DNA of 64,000 nucleotides from Ruegeria sp. HKCCD7303 (GTDB taxonomy: Bacteria > Pseudomonadota > Alphaproteobacteria > Rhodobacterales > Rhodobacteraceae): the NCBI RefSeq assembly GCF_013111185.1, contig NZ_WVRE01000003.1:372001-436000 (forward strand), in the 5' to 3' direction. Of this stretch, positions 26,549 to 35,851 are shown in pieces. Below the pieces are notes generated by a model that did not search any database, was not told where the DNA came from, and saw only the letters and a list, made by a program, of their open reading frames with translations. Made by a program: the position numbers and the translations under genes. How positions within the stretch are numbered: the stretch's first letter is position 1; each line of letters opens with the position of its first letter.

Positions 26549-27319
26549 ATGACAAAAGAAATTGTTCTGATTCATGGGGCATTTGCCGGACCCTGGTGTA
26601 TGCAAGATTACGCGACCTTCTTTCGGGATCGCGGATGGACTGTACACACCCCCGCCTTGCGCCATCATGGCGGTGATCCGAAAGCAGACCCTGACCCCGG
26701 GCTGACTGAAACCAGCGTGTTGGATTATACCAATGACATAACGGAATTTGTACAGGGTCTGGACAGCAAGCCGGTTCTGCTGGGTCACGCCATCGCGGGT
26801 GTTGTTGCGCAGCAGGTGGCCTCACGCGGTTTGGCCAGCGCTATTGTTTTGATTAACCCTAATGCGCCCTGGGGCACGTTGCCTGAAACCGACGACGAAC
26901 GCGCCGTGCCGCGGGCGTTGATGGAAGGCGGGGCCTTCTGGAAACAGCCCATGCGGGTTGAGTTCGACCTGATGGCGCCCTTTGCCCTAAATAAAATGGA
27001 CGTGGCCCAGCAACACGCCGTGTTCGATCAATTGGGGGCTGAAAGCGGGCGCGTGATGTTCGAAATGTTCTTTTGGATGTTTGATGACGATCACGCGATA
27101 AAGGTCGATTTCGAAAAGGTCGACTGCCCGGTTCTAGTCGTTTCCGGTGCAGAAGACCGGGCGGTAAACCCCGACACCTGCCGCGCATTGGCAGAGCGGT
27201 ACGGGAAACGCGGAACCTTTTTGCTGATTCCGGACCACGCACATTTTCTGTTTATGGAGCCGGGCTGGCAGGGGCCTGCTGAGCAAATCGAAAGCTGGCT
27301 TGGTCAACAGCCCATGTGA
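26549..27319 (+). CDS. Alpha/beta-hydrolase fold protein lacking the nucleophile serine
   Basis: A 256-residue alpha/beta-hydrolase. The oxyanion segment LIHGAFAGPWC (7-17), the acid-loop Asp in VVSGAEDRAVNP and the terminal His in IPDHAHFLFMEPG are intact. The nucleophile elbow reads GHAIAG (79-84) where GHSxGG is expected; the codon at 26789-26791 is GCC (Ala). It is therefore probably not a serine hydrolase, and a binding, signalling or other lyase-type role is possible. The start at 26549 (MTKEIVLIHG) is preferred over 26513 because GGGAGATTTCG lies just upstream of it. Confidence 0.85.
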   Translation: MTKEIVLIHGAFAGPWCMQDYATFFRDRGWTVHTPALRHHGGDPKADPDPGLTETSVLDYTNDITEFVQGLDSKPVLLGHAIAGVVAQQVASRGLASAIVLINPNAPWGTLPETDDERAVPRALMEGGAFWKQPMRVEFDLMAPFALNKMDVAQQHAVFDQLGAESGRVMFEMFFWMFDDDHAIKVDFEKVDCPVLVVSGAEDRAVNPDTCRALAERYGKRGTFLLIPDHAHFLFMEPGWQGPAEQIESWLGQQPM

Positions 27320-27418
27320 AACCGGGTTGACAAAAATCGGCGTTTTGGCCGAGATCGCGCCAAGTGAATAGGGCCAGAGACCCTTTTTGCGCATAGTATC
27401 TGCGGGAAAGGTCCGGGC

Positions 27419-28258
27419 ATGACCCTGTTTGTCATCCTTATCATTCTGTCTGCGGCACTGCTGCATGCGGTCTGGAACGCCATCGTCAAGACAGCGGCGG
27501 ATCGCACGACGATGTTGGGCCTTGTTGCTTTGGGCCACGTGTTGCCGGCAGCCGTGATGGTGATGGTCCTGCCATTGCCCAGTGCTGAAAGCTTTATCTA
27601 CATCTTGCTCTCGACCGTTGTGCATTTCGGGTATTACTTCATGCTGGGCAAAGCCTATCAGCATGGCGATCTGAGTGTGGTCTACCCCATTGCGCGGGGC
27701 ATCGTTCCGGCACTGGTTTCGCTTTGGGCGATGCTTCTGGTAGGGGAGGTGCTGCCCTTGCAAGCTTGGGGTGGCATTGCCCTGATTGCATTTGGCATTC
27801 AGCTGAGCAGTTGGAAGGCGCTGCGCTCGGGCGTGGGGCGCAGCGCGTTGGGCTTTGCGCTGGGCACCGGGTTCTGTATTTCGATCTACTCGGTTGTGGA
27901 TGGGATCGGCGTTCGGCTGTCAGGCAATACGCTCAGCTATTGGGCCTGGGGGGCTTTCCTGCATCTGTTCATTGCAGGCTTTGTCGGGATTAAGAAGCGT
28001 GCAAGCTTGAGATACCTGCCGACCAAGGTCTGGATGACAGGCATTCTGGGCGGGCTGGTTTCGATGACCGCCTATGGGCTGGTGCTTTATGCCAAGAACT
28101 TTGCCCCATTGGGCGCTGTCTCGGCGCTGCGGGAAACCTCGGTCATCTTTGCTGCGCTGATCGGGTTCATCTTCCTCAAAGAAGGCAATTGGATACGACG
28201 GCTGGGGGCCGCCGTGCTCATGGCCGCTGGGGTTGCTTTGATTGGACTCGCTGTCTGA
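27419..28258 (+). CDS. EamA/DMT-family transporter
   Basis: A 279-residue inner-membrane protein with ten predicted helices arranged as two EamA repeats. Typical features are LHAVWNAIVKTAADR at the start, GDLSVVYPIARGIVPALV in the first repeat, and APLGAVSALRETSVIFAALIGF in the second. These proteins export or import small metabolites such as amino acids; the substrate is unknown. It lies 100 bases after the hydrolase gene and ends 15 bases before the convergent small secreted protein gene. Confidence 0.9.
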   Translation: MTLFVILIILSAALLHAVWNAIVKTAADRTTMLGLVALGHVLPAAVMVMVLPLPSAESFIYILLSTVVHFGYYFMLGKAYQHGDLSVVYPIARGIVPALVSLWAMLLVGEVLPLQAWGGIALIAFGIQLSSWKALRSGVGRSALGFALGTGFCISIYSVVDGIGVRLSGNTLSYWAWGAFLHLFIAGFVGIKKRASLRYLPTKVWMTGILGGLVSMTAYGLVLYAKNFAPLGAVSALRETSVIFAALIGFIFLKEGNWIRRLGAAVLMAAGVALIGLAV

Positions 28259-28273
28259 TCAGGGGCGCAGCGC

Positions 28274-28555
28274 TTAGTTGTTGGTCGAGAATGTGCTCTG
28301 TGGTTTCCATTTCAAAGTGCCGTCGCTGTTGCGGTGGCAGCGCAGCAAGCGTTCCTGAACCGTGCTGACTGTGGTCGTGACTGTGTTATCGCCGACCATC
28401 AAGACAAAGGCGTCTTCGGAATAGGCCATGCCTTCGTAATAACAAAACCGGCTTTCGGCCCCGTCCGGAATGGGGGATGCAGTGCTGAGCATCTGCTGCG
28501 CAGGGGCTTGTGAGGCCAGCAGGGTCAGGGCCAGTCCGAAGGTTAAAGTTTTCAT
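28274..28555 (-). CDS. Small secreted protein of unknown function (DUF1496-like motif)
   Basis: A 93-residue protein with a signal peptide (MKTLTFGLALTLLASQAPAQ) and a mature part carrying RFCYYEGMAYSEDAFVLM and a second cysteine in RLLRCHRN, which may form a disulfide. The CYY-x4-YS pattern recalls DUF1496, which I cannot confirm. The start at 28555 is chosen because it begins the signal peptide and has GGAGGAC upstream; a 38-codon longer frame is rejected. Likely periplasmic, function unknown. Confidence 0.7.
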   Translation of the reverse strand: MKTLTFGLALTLLASQAPAQQMLSTASPIPDGAESRFCYYEGMAYSEDAFVLMVGDNTVTTTVSTVQERLLRCHRNSDGTLKWKPQSTFSTNN

Positions 28556-28759
28556 GTCGTCCTCCCGTCTTAAAATCGTAGTCGGTAAAAAATTATTGGA
28601 CGCCCGGACCTCAAGCCATTGTTGGTATGTTGCGGTAAGTGTGAACGGGGTCAAAGGTTTAGGCAACAAGAAGTTGCCACCGTTCCTGCCTGCCAGCCTG
28701 TTGATGCCCAGGCACAGACCTGAGCTATCCTGTCCAATAGGGGGAATGCACCCCCTTGT

Positions 28760-29731
28760 TCAGTGGGACGCGGCTTCGGACTGTAGCTTTCTGAAATAGC
28801 TGATTGTTGCTTCCAACCCTTCCTTCAACTGCACCTTGGGTTCCCAGTTCAGCAAGGTCCGGGCCAGAGTGATGTCGGGCTGGCGTTGCTTGGGGTCATC
28901 CTGCGGAAGGTCCTTGAAACTGATCGGTGTGTCGGTGCCCACAAGCGCCTGAACCTCACTGGCCAGCTCGTTCATCGAGAATTCATTGGGATTGCCCAGA
29001 TTGACCGGGCCGGTGACGTCTTTGTCGGTCTCCATCAACCGGATGAACCCTTCGATCAGATCATCCACATAACAGAAAGACCGGGTTTGTGTACCGTCGC
29101 CAAAGATCGTGATCGGCTCACCCGTCAGGGCCTGCATGATGAAGTTCGACACGACGCGCCCATCGGCAGGGTGCATTCGGGGGCCGTAGGTGTTGAAGAT
29201 GCGAGCCACCTTGATCTCTAACCCCATCTGCCGGTGATAGTCGAAAAACAACGTCTCGGCGCAGCGCTTGCCCTCGTCATAGCAAGAGCGCGGACCAACC
29301 GGGTTGACGTTACCCCAATAATCTTCGGTCTGCGGATGGATGGTCGGATCGCCATAGACCTCAGAAGTTGAGGCCTGAAAGATCTTGCATTTCAGCCGCT
29401 TCGCCAGCCCCAGCATGTTGATCGCGCCATGCACGCTGGTCTTGGTCGTCTGCACCGGGTCGTGCTGGTAATGCACGGGTGAGGCCGGACAGGCGAGGTT
29501 ATAGATTTCGTCGACCTCCACAAACAGCGGGAAGGTTACATCATGGCGCTTGAACTCGAACCGCGGGTTGTTGTGCAGATGGTCAATGTTGCGCTTGGTG
29601 CCGGTGAACAGGTTGTCGACACACAAAACCTCGTGCCCCTGATCCAGAAGCCGGTCGCACAGATGCGAGCCCAGAAACCCGGCCCCACCGGTTACGAGAA
29701 CACGTTTTCGACTGTCATAAAGGCGGGCCAT
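28760..29731 (-). CDS. UDP-glucuronate decarboxylase-like SDR enzyme
   Basis: A 323-residue extended short-chain dehydrogenase. The NAD-binding motif [19 protein letters not shown] lies near residue 12, the catalytic TSEVYGD near residue 122 and YDEGKR near residue 150. Sequence such as [12 protein letters not shown] and [12 protein letters not shown] is characteristic of UDP-xylose synthase. It would convert UDP-glucuronate to UDP-xylose for surface polysaccharides, although no other polysaccharide gene is adjacent. A 4-epimerase or other UDP-sugar function cannot be excluded. The 282 bases upstream hold no gene. Confidence 0.88.
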   Translation of the reverse strand: MARLYDSRKRVLVTGGAGFLGSHLCDRLLDQGHEVLCVDNLFTGTKRNIDHLHNNPRFEFKRHDVTFPLFVEVDEIYNLACPASPVHYQHDPVQTTKTSVHGAINMLGLAKRLKCKIFQASTSEVYGDPTIHPQTEDYWGNVNPVGPRSCYDEGKRCAETLFFDYHRQMGLEIKVARIFNTYGPRMHPADGRVVSNFIMQALTGEPITIFGDGTQTRSFCYVDDLIEGFIRLMETDKDVTGPVNLGNPNEFSMNELASEVQALVGTDTPISFKDLPQDDPKQRQPDITLARTLLNWEPKVQLKEGLEATISYFRKLQSEAASH

Positions 29732-30013
29732 TGCAAATCCTTAATCGTTAAATCCAAGCCAGCTTGTCACAGGGAAGCCGGGTCTTGGTTTGATTAGTAA
29801 ACCGAAGATGTTTGAATTGCAGTAGATTTTGGTTTTTTGAGGGCGCGTGTGGTGTTGGTGTGTCCCAAGTTCACCTAACATGTGAAGCGGGGCAATATGC
29901 CAGCAAGGCCCAAGATTCATAGCGAAGTAGAAGAAGTAGAGTAGGTGCCTTCAAATCGCTCGACAAAAGAAACACTATGGGTGCAAGTACCCATCTTACG
30001 CTTACCAAAGTAC

Positions 30014-30415
30014 TTATTTTCCCTTCTCATTTGGAGGAAGCTCAGGTTTCAATTTCTCAATCACGCTTTCTATGTCACCTACTCGTTTGCCCGAAAGGTA
30101 TCCTTTCCCAACTTTGTAAATACTAGAAAACGCAACCCAAGCGCAGACGAAAAGGCAACCGACAAAGAAACTCTGGATATTGTCCGCAGGGATCCCCCAT
30201 ATTGGATTAAAGCTGGAGGTTACCAAGGCAGCTAGAATCGAAACCCCAATCCCGACCGGTGCCCAAAGCGATCTTTGTTCACTTACGCATTCTTTGTGTT
30301 CGGTAAGAACCAGTCTTAATCTGTCGACAGTAACGTAGATCAATTCTTGACCTGTGTTGTCGAATGTTTTGTCAACAGGAACGGAAGTAGGAGTGACGTT
30401 TATCTGGTCAGTCAT
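30014..30415 (-). CDS. Two-helix membrane protein of an AT-rich gene pair, unknown function
   Basis: A 133-residue protein. A soluble N-terminal part of about 50 residues is followed by two membrane helices (WAPVGIGVSILAALVTS at about 51-67, and FFVGCLFVCAWVAFSSIY at about 83-100) and a charged C-terminus. I do not recognise it. Its start overlaps the 3' end of the upstream gene by 8 bases, so the two are almost surely co-translated. The region's A+T content is clearly higher than that of parE and the decarboxylase gene on either side, which suggests recent transfer. Confidence 0.65.
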   Translation of the reverse strand: MTDQINVTPTSVPVDKTFDNTGQELIYVTVDRLRLVLTEHKECVSEQRSLWAPVGIGVSILAALVTSSFNPIWGIPADNIQSFFVGCLFVCAWVAFSSIYKVGKGYLSGKRVGDIESVIEKLKPELPPNEKGK

Positions 30416-30758
30416 TTTTGTTTTCCTCCAGCATCAGCTGAAGAGTGACGTCGTTAACACTACCGATTGTTTTGTTCGAGCATAGAAAGAGAATTCTCTG
30501 ACCAGTTTTCGTTACGCCCAACTCAAGTGGTTCAGTAGTTGCGGTCCCTAAGCTGTTGTTCCAATTGATCAATTCTATAGTGGGAACGCCGTCTATTCTG
30601 TCAACTTTCAAACGTTGTTCTCGATTGTTCGAATGGTTCGAAAACTTAACTGCAATTTCTAAGTTCGCGAAGTCGTTTTTTATCGAAAACAATGCAACTT
30701 CGTCGTTTGGTGTAAGTAGAGACCCAGCAAAGATTACCGTGTTCTTTCCAACCTTCAT
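30408..30758 (-). CDS. Small soluble protein of an AT-rich gene pair, unknown function (possibly DUF6864)
   Basis: A 116-residue protein rich in predicted beta strands, beginning MKVGKNTVIFAGSLLTPNDE. The central ELINWNNSLGTATTEPLELG segment and a following strand pattern remind me of a widespread small family (possibly DUF6864) that often sits next to a small membrane protein; this is from memory and unverified. No signal peptide or catalytic motif is seen. It lies 23 bases downstream of the parE stop and overlaps the membrane partner gene by 8 bases. The pair looks like a mobile two-gene module. Confidence 0.65.
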   Translation of the reverse strand: MKVGKNTVIFAGSLLTPNDEVALFSIKNDFANLEIAVKFSNHSNNREQRLKVDRIDGVPTIELINWNNSLGTATTEPLELGVTKTGQRILFLCSNKTIGSVNDVTLQLMLEENKND

Positions 30759-30781
30759 TTGGTTTTTATTCCTTCGAATAC

Positions 30782-32740
30782 CTAAACATCCAACTCCTCC
30801 ACAAACCGCGCGTTCTCCTGAATGTATTGGAACCGCAGTTCGGGTTTTTTGCCCATCAGACGCTCGACCAGGTCGCCGGTCTCGCCGGGTTCGTCCTCGT
30901 CGATGGTGACCCGGATCAATTTCCGGGATTTGGGGTCCATCGTGGTCTCTTTCAGGTCCTTGGCATCCATCTCGCCCAGCCCCTTGAAGCGCGAGACGTC
31001 GATCTTGCCCTTGCCGCCCAGACCTTTTTCAAGCCATTCGTCCCTCTCGGCCTCGTCCAGACAATAGACGCGCTTGGCGCCTTGGGTCAGGCGGTAGAGG
31101 GGCGGGCAGGCGAGGTACAGGTGGCCCGCGTCGATCATCGGGCGCATCTGGGTAAAGAAGAACGTCATCAGCAGCGAGGCGATATGCGCCCCGTCCACAT
31201 CCGCGTCGGTCATGATGATGACCTTGTCATAGCGCAGGTCGTCGACGTTGAATTTGGTGCCAAGACCCACACCCAGCGCTTGGGTCAGATCGTTGATCTC
31301 GGCGTTGGTGCCCAGTTTCGAACTGGCCGCGCCCAGCACGTTCAGAATCTTACCGCGCAGGGGCAGTAGGGCCTGCGTTTTTCGGTCCCGACCCATTTTT
31401 GCCGAACCGCCCGCAGAATCGCCCTCGACGATGAATAATTCCGTGCCGTCCCGTGTTGAACTACTACAGTCCACCAACTTGCCGGGAAGACGAAGTTTCT
31501 TAGTGGCGGACTTGCGTTGTGTTTCCTTCTCGGCCCGTCGGCGCAGGCGTTCCTCAGCTCGCAGGATGAGGAAATCCAGGATCGCGCCGGCGGATTTCGT
31601 GTCGGCGGCCAACCAGTTGTCGAAATGGTCTCGGACCGAGTTTTCGACCAGCCGCTGGGCCTCGACCGTGGCCAGACGGTCTTTGGTCTGGCCTACGAAT
31701 TCCGGTTCGCGGATAAAGCAAGATACCAGCGCGCAGCCGCCGGTGATCAAGTCATCGCGAGTGATCTGACCGGCCTTCTTGTTGTTGATCAGTTCTCCGT
31801 AAGCCTTGATCCCCTTTAGGATCGCGGCCCAGAACCCCGCCACATGGGTGCCGCCTTCGGGCGTGGGCACGGTGTTACAGTAGGATTGGATGAACCCATC
31901 GCGCGAGGGCGTCCAGTTGATCGCCCATTCGACCTTACCGGGGGTTCCGAATTTTTCGTTGAAATCGACGGTACCTGCAAAGGGCTGCTCGGCATAGGTG
32001 GACGAGCCGTTCATCGTCTCTTTCAGGTAATCCGACAGGCCGCCGGGGAAGTGGAAGGTGGCCTCGGTCGGTGTTTCACCGTCGTCGATGGCGGATTTCC
32101 AGCGGATTTCGACGCCCGAGAACAGGTAGGCCTTGGAGCGGATGGATTTGAACAGGCGTGCGGGTTTGAACTTGTGGTGGCCGAAGATGTCCGCATCCGC
32201 GTGAAAGGTGACGGTCGTGCCGCGCCGGTTGGGGGCCGCGCCGACCTTTTCCACGGGGCCCAGCGGAACACCACGTGAGAACCGCTGTTCGAAAAGCGTC
32301 TTGTCACGCGCCACCTGCACGACCATTGAATCCGACAGCGCGTTCACCACGGATGCACCCACACCGTGCAGACCGCCCGAGGTCTGGTATGCCTTGCCCG
32401 AGAATTTACCACCCGCGTGCAGGGTACACAGGATAACCTCAAGCGCGGATTTGTCGGGGAACTTGGGGTGCGGATCAATCGGAATGCCGCGCCCGTTGTC
32501 GCGCACGGTCAGCGCGTAATCCGCGTGCAGCTCGACCTCGATCCGGTTGGCATGGCCCGCCACTGCCTCGTCCATCGAGTTGTCGAGGATTTCAGCCACC
32601 ATATGATGCAGCGCGCGCTCATCGGTGCCGCCGATATACATGCCGGGGCGTTTGCGGACCGGTTCCAGCCCTTCAAGCACCTCGATCGAGGAGGCGTCAT
32701 AGGTATTGGTCGCTTCGGGCGTCAACAGATCGTCGGGCAT
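30782..32740 (-). CDS. parE: DNA topoisomerase IV subunit B
   Basis: A 652-residue type IIA topoisomerase ATPase subunit. The GHKL ATPase domain has ILDNSMDEAVAGHA and VRDNGRGIPID near the N-terminus, and the ATP-lid region is QTSGGLHGVGASVVNAL. The TOPRIM domain shows IVEGDSAGGSAKMGR and IMTDADVDGAHI, then KGLGEMDAKDLKETTMDP. The length of about 650 and the lack of the GyrB insert favour ParE over GyrB. With ParC it separates daughter chromosomes. parC is not in this window. Confidence 0.95.
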   Translation of the reverse strand: MPDDLLTPEATNTYDASSIEVLEGLEPVRKRPGMYIGGTDERALHHMVAEILDNSMDEAVAGHANRIEVELHADYALTVRDNGRGIPIDPHPKFPDKSALEVILCTLHAGGKFSGKAYQTSGGLHGVGASVVNALSDSMVVQVARDKTLFEQRFSRGVPLGPVEKVGAAPNRRGTTVTFHADADIFGHHKFKPARLFKSIRSKAYLFSGVEIRWKSAIDDGETPTEATFHFPGGLSDYLKETMNGSSTYAEQPFAGTVDFNEKFGTPGKVEWAINWTPSRDGFIQSYCNTVPTPEGGTHVAGFWAAILKGIKAYGELINNKKAGQITRDDLITGGCALVSCFIREPEFVGQTKDRLATVEAQRLVENSVRDHFDNWLAADTKSAGAILDFLILRAEERLRRRAEKETQRKSATKKLRLPGKLVDCSSSTRDGTELFIVEGDSAGGSAKMGRDRKTQALLPLRGKILNVLGAASSKLGTNAEINDLTQALGVGLGTKFNVDDLRYDKVIIMTDADVDGAHIASLLMTFFFTQMRPMIDAGHLYLACPPLYRLTQGAKRVYCLDEAERDEWLEKGLGGKGKIDVSRFKGLGEMDAKDLKETTMDPKSRKLIRVTIDEDEPGETGDLVERLMGKKPELRFQYIQENARFVEELDV

Positions 32741-32918
32741 GGGTGCTGCTCTTGTTTTTGAGTTTCTCCTATTATGGCAGGTGATGTGGTCCGGGGGAAG
32801 AGGGGCGCGAGGTGTTGTGGAAGCTTTGGGTTGCGCTGGGCACCAAACGGACTCATTGCTGTGCTTGCGACGCCTGGCTTTGCTTTTGACAGCGCTGCAG
32901 GATTTGACGGCCGTTCGT

Positions 32919-34103
32919 CTAATCGCTCATACTTTTGAGAACGCGTTGATAGAACGCGCCTTGTGCATCCTCACCAATAGGTCCCTCGACCCATTCCCGG
33001 TCCAAATTCAGTGCTCCTGCGGGTACGATTTGCCGGGCTATTTCGGGCGGTGTGGTTTCGCCAGACGTTCCACCTTCCCAGTCGTGAAAGGCTGACGAAT
33101 ACCGCACGACGGCTCCGCTCGTCGGCAAGTTGAGCAAGCCGCCTTCGGCAAAGAACATCAAACCGTCGCCCATTTCTTCCCCGATGAGTTTGAGTCGATG
33201 TCCCAAACGATGTTTCAGGATGGCTACAAACACGATCGCTGCGGAGAACGTGAATTTATCGACAAGCACCACAACCTGCTCAATTGCGCTTTGCGAAATC
33301 GCCTCGATCAAGGGCATCGCCATAAGAAAATTGCCGCCGGTGTTTCCGCGAACGTCAATTAAGAGCGTTTTGTTTGAGCAGGCTCTCACGCGGTCCGCTG
33401 CACCTGAGATGGCTTTAGGAAGTGCAGTTTCACCAGGGTCAAAGAAACTTGGCAACTGCATCGAAAGCCCAAGCCCTTGCCAGCCCTTTATCGCTACGAA
33501 GGTTTCGGGTTCCCAGGCGGGATCAGTCTTGCCGTGCTCGTTTCTGGGGTAGAGCGACGAGGCAGGAACAGTATTTCTGTTCGCCATTTTCAGTTTGGTT
33601 ATCTGCCCATTTTTGTTCCGCACACGATACTCGGTCGTCGCGTCTTTTGCAGAAAAACCCAAACGTGCCAATGCGTATGGCCAAGCCAGAAGAAGCGGTC
33701 CGACGACCCGTTTTCTTTGGGACGTTCCCGCCAGAAATTTCTCTGCCGCGGCTTCGATTTGGCTCAAAGCCGCACCGTTGACTGCTATCAACTCTCCTCG
33801 CAGTGCAGTTTCTCCTGATGCCGCCGCAATGACTTGAACGGAACGCCCTATGCTCACAAACCTCAGCGGTAGCACCGAGATCGCATCATTCGGGATCAGC
33901 CGTGTGTGACCATTGTTTGGAAGTGCCAACAGGCGCATCGCGGACAACAAAAAAGCGTCAATGGAGCCCGCCAAAGCGCATCGCCGGCAGTCATTGATGT
34001 AGCTGTCTACTTCAGCCTCATTGACCCGCCGAAAACTGGGATCGGTTGGCAGGACAGTTTCCAAAATTAGCTTCAAGTCTTGCGTCAGCGGCATGAATGA
34101 CAC
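32919..34103 (-). CDS. S41-like (tail-specific protease fold) protein
   Basis: A 394-residue protein. The C-terminal half is an S41 peptidase domain: LLIDVRGNTGGNFLMAMP, then the candidate catalytic serine in DKFTFSAAIVFVAILKH with a nearby lysine. The N-terminal half contains GHTRLIPNDAISVLPLRF, as in S41 proteins of the CtpA/TSP type, but no clear PDZ domain and no signal peptide. It is therefore likely cytoplasmic, unlike classical periplasmic Ctp proteases. It stands alone between parE and an oppositely oriented gene. Substrate unknown. Confidence 0.75.
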   Translation of the reverse strand: MSFMPLTQDLKLILETVLPTDPSFRRVNEAEVDSYINDCRRCALAGSIDAFLLSAMRLLALPNNGHTRLIPNDAISVLPLRFVSIGRSVQVIAAASGETALRGELIAVNGAALSQIEAAAEKFLAGTSQRKRVVGPLLLAWPYALARLGFSAKDATTEYRVRNKNGQITKLKMANRNTVPASSLYPRNEHGKTDPAWEPETFVAIKGWQGLGLSMQLPSFFDPGETALPKAISGAADRVRACSNKTLLIDVRGNTGGNFLMAMPLIEAISQSAIEQVVVLVDKFTFSAAIVFVAILKHRLGHRLKLIGEEMGDGLMFFAEGGLLNLPTSGAVVRYSSAFHDWEGGTSGETTPPEIARQIVPAGALNLDREWVEGPIGEDAQGAFYQRVLKSMSD

Positions 34104-34228
34104 TGCGCATGAACGCTCATCTATGTCCAGATTGGGCTCATCGTCGTGATTTGCCGAATTCGTCTCGCCACCAGCTCAAAGCGCTCATAGTCTCTGGCCA
34201 TTAAGCAAACACTACAACAGGACCCCAA

Positions 34229-34837
34229 ATGAGCTGGATCAAAACCATCCCCTTCGCTGAGGCCACGGGCAGGCTGCGCAAACTCTACGACCGTGTGACA
34301 GGCCCAGACAACAATGTGGACAACATCATGATGGCGCACAGCCTGCGGCCGCATTCGATGGAAGGTCATATGGCGATCTACAAGGCAGTGCTGCATCACT
34401 CGGGCAACAAGATCCCGAAATGGTTTCTTGAGGTCCTGGGCGTGTGGGTGAGCTCTCTGAACCGTTGCGGGTACTGCGTGGAACATCATTTTGCCGGCTT
34501 ACAGCGGTTACTTGGCGATGAAGCGAAAGGCAAAGCGATCCGGGCGGCGATTGAGGCGCGCGATCCGGCTGCTGCTCCGCTGGATGCAGCGCAGCTGGCT
34601 GCCATGATCTATGCCCGTAAACTGACCGAAACGCCGGGGGATATGGTCGAGGCGGATGTGATCGCCCTGCGCGAGGCCGGATGGGACGACGGAGAGATCC
34701 TTGAGGTCAATCAGGTCTGTTCGTACTTCTCTTATGCAAACCGGACGGTGCTGGGGTTGGGATGTTCAACCGATGGCGACGAATTGGGTTTGTCGCCGAA
34801 CAATTCTGACAACCCCGACGATTGGGGGCATCGTTAA
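34229..34837 (+). CDS. AhpD-like / carboxymuconolactone decarboxylase family peroxidase-related protein
   Basis: A 202-residue all-helical protein with the family's redox motif CGYCVEHHF near residue 80: a CxxC pair and a following histidine, as in AhpD. It starts MSWIKTIPFAEATGRLRKLYD, the usual opening of the uncharacterised peroxidase-related subgroup. A role in thiol peroxide reduction is inferred from the motif only. It ends 13 bases before the convergent epoxide hydrolase gene. Confidence 0.88.
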   Translation: MSWIKTIPFAEATGRLRKLYDRVTGPDNNVDNIMMAHSLRPHSMEGHMAIYKAVLHHSGNKIPKWFLEVLGVWVSSLNRCGYCVEHHFAGLQRLLGDEAKGKAIRAAIEARDPAAAPLDAAQLAAMIYARKLTETPGDMVEADVIALREAGWDDGEILEVNQVCSYFSYANRTVLGLGCSTDGDELGLSPNNSDNPDDWGHR

Positions 34838-34850
34838 GACACTAGAAAGG

Positions 34851-35729
34851 TCAGGCCGTTTGGACCCAATCCAGAATGGCCTGTGCAACGTCCTGCGGTT
34901 TTTGGTGATGCAGCCAGTGATCAGTTTCAGGGATCGTGATCCGGGTTAGGTTGGGCGCGAAGGTTTCCAAGCCTTCAGTTGCCTCGGGCAAAAGGGCTTT
35001 GTCATCTGGTCCCCAAAGCAACAAATGCGGACATCGGACGTGCAGTCGATCAAAGGGTAGATCCGGCAGGTCTGTTGCGGGAAGCCCCGGCTGAGCGACA
35101 ACCAGTGGAGAGGCGCGATACCAGTTCAGCATCGCCTCTAACCGGTCTGGTCGCGCCCATTCGACTCGGTATTCGGCCATCCGGCTTTCGATCAGCCAAT
35201 CCAGTCCCATGCCGTGGCGAAAGAACCTTTCAAGCAATGCAAAGTTGTTTTCGGACAATTTTTGCGCTGCATCGGGCGCCCGCAGTTGGTTGATGTATTG
35301 CGAGGCCTCTGATTGCGCACCGCCTGCGGCCATGGCGCGTTGAAACGGAACCGGATGCACGCCGTTGGCTATGATAAGTTGCCTCACGAGATCTGGCCGA
35401 TACATTGCAAGGCCATAGGCCACCGACGCGCCCCAGTCATGACCTAGTATGGTAAACGGTGCACCGTGGCTCTGAATCAAAGCGGCCATGTCGGACACCA
35501 GTTGAGATAGGGCATAGCTCTGCACCCCTTCAGGGCACCAGCTTTGGCCATATCCACGTTGGTCCGGTGCAATGCAGTAGAAGCGATCCGCCAGATAAGG
35601 GGCGAGATCCGCCCACGCGCCGCCGAATTCCGGGAAACCATGCAGCATCAAAAGCGGTGGCGCTTCCGGTTTGCCCCAAGTTCGGACGTAAAATGGCTGG
35701 CCATTGAGGTTGGCAAAAGATGTGTGCAT
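34851..35729 (-). CDS. Alpha/beta hydrolase, epoxide-hydrolase type
   Basis: A 292-residue alpha/beta-hydrolase. The oxyanion motif is HGFPE near residue 30, and the nucleophile elbow GHDWGA near residue 97 has aspartate as nucleophile, which marks epoxide hydrolases and haloalkane dehalogenases rather than esterases. RGYGQS and the C-terminal ETDHWLHHQKP (His) complete the triad region. HGFPE favours an epoxide hydrolase. The physiological substrate is unknown. Starts MHTSFANLNGQPFY. Confidence 0.87.
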   Translation of the reverse strand: MHTSFANLNGQPFYVRTWGKPEAPPLLMLHGFPEFGGAWADLAPYLADRFYCIAPDQRGYGQSWCPEGVQSYALSQLVSDMAALIQSHGAPFTILGHDWGASVAYGLAMYRPDLVRQLIIANGVHPVPFQRAMAAGGAQSEASQYINQLRAPDAAQKLSENNFALLERFFRHGMGLDWLIESRMAEYRVEWARPDRLEAMLNWYRASPLVVAQPGLPATDLPDLPFDRLHVRCPHLLLWGPDDKALLPEATEGLETFAPNLTRITIPETDHWLHHQKPQDVAQAILDWVQTA

Positions 35730-35851
35730 CGGAACCTCTGATCCGCTGAGGAATTTATGGGTTTTTGAGGCATCAATTTGACACCAATCAAAGCGGATAT
35801 TCGGCGTTTCTGCTAGCCCTCATTCAGGACAGCAGAAAAAGGATAAGTTGT

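Noticed and set aside
29990..30005. ATGGGTGCAAGTACCCAT-type inverted repeat (about 29977-29994) considered as terminator or operator
   Set aside because: The stem is only 6 bp and is not followed by a T run in a useful direction.
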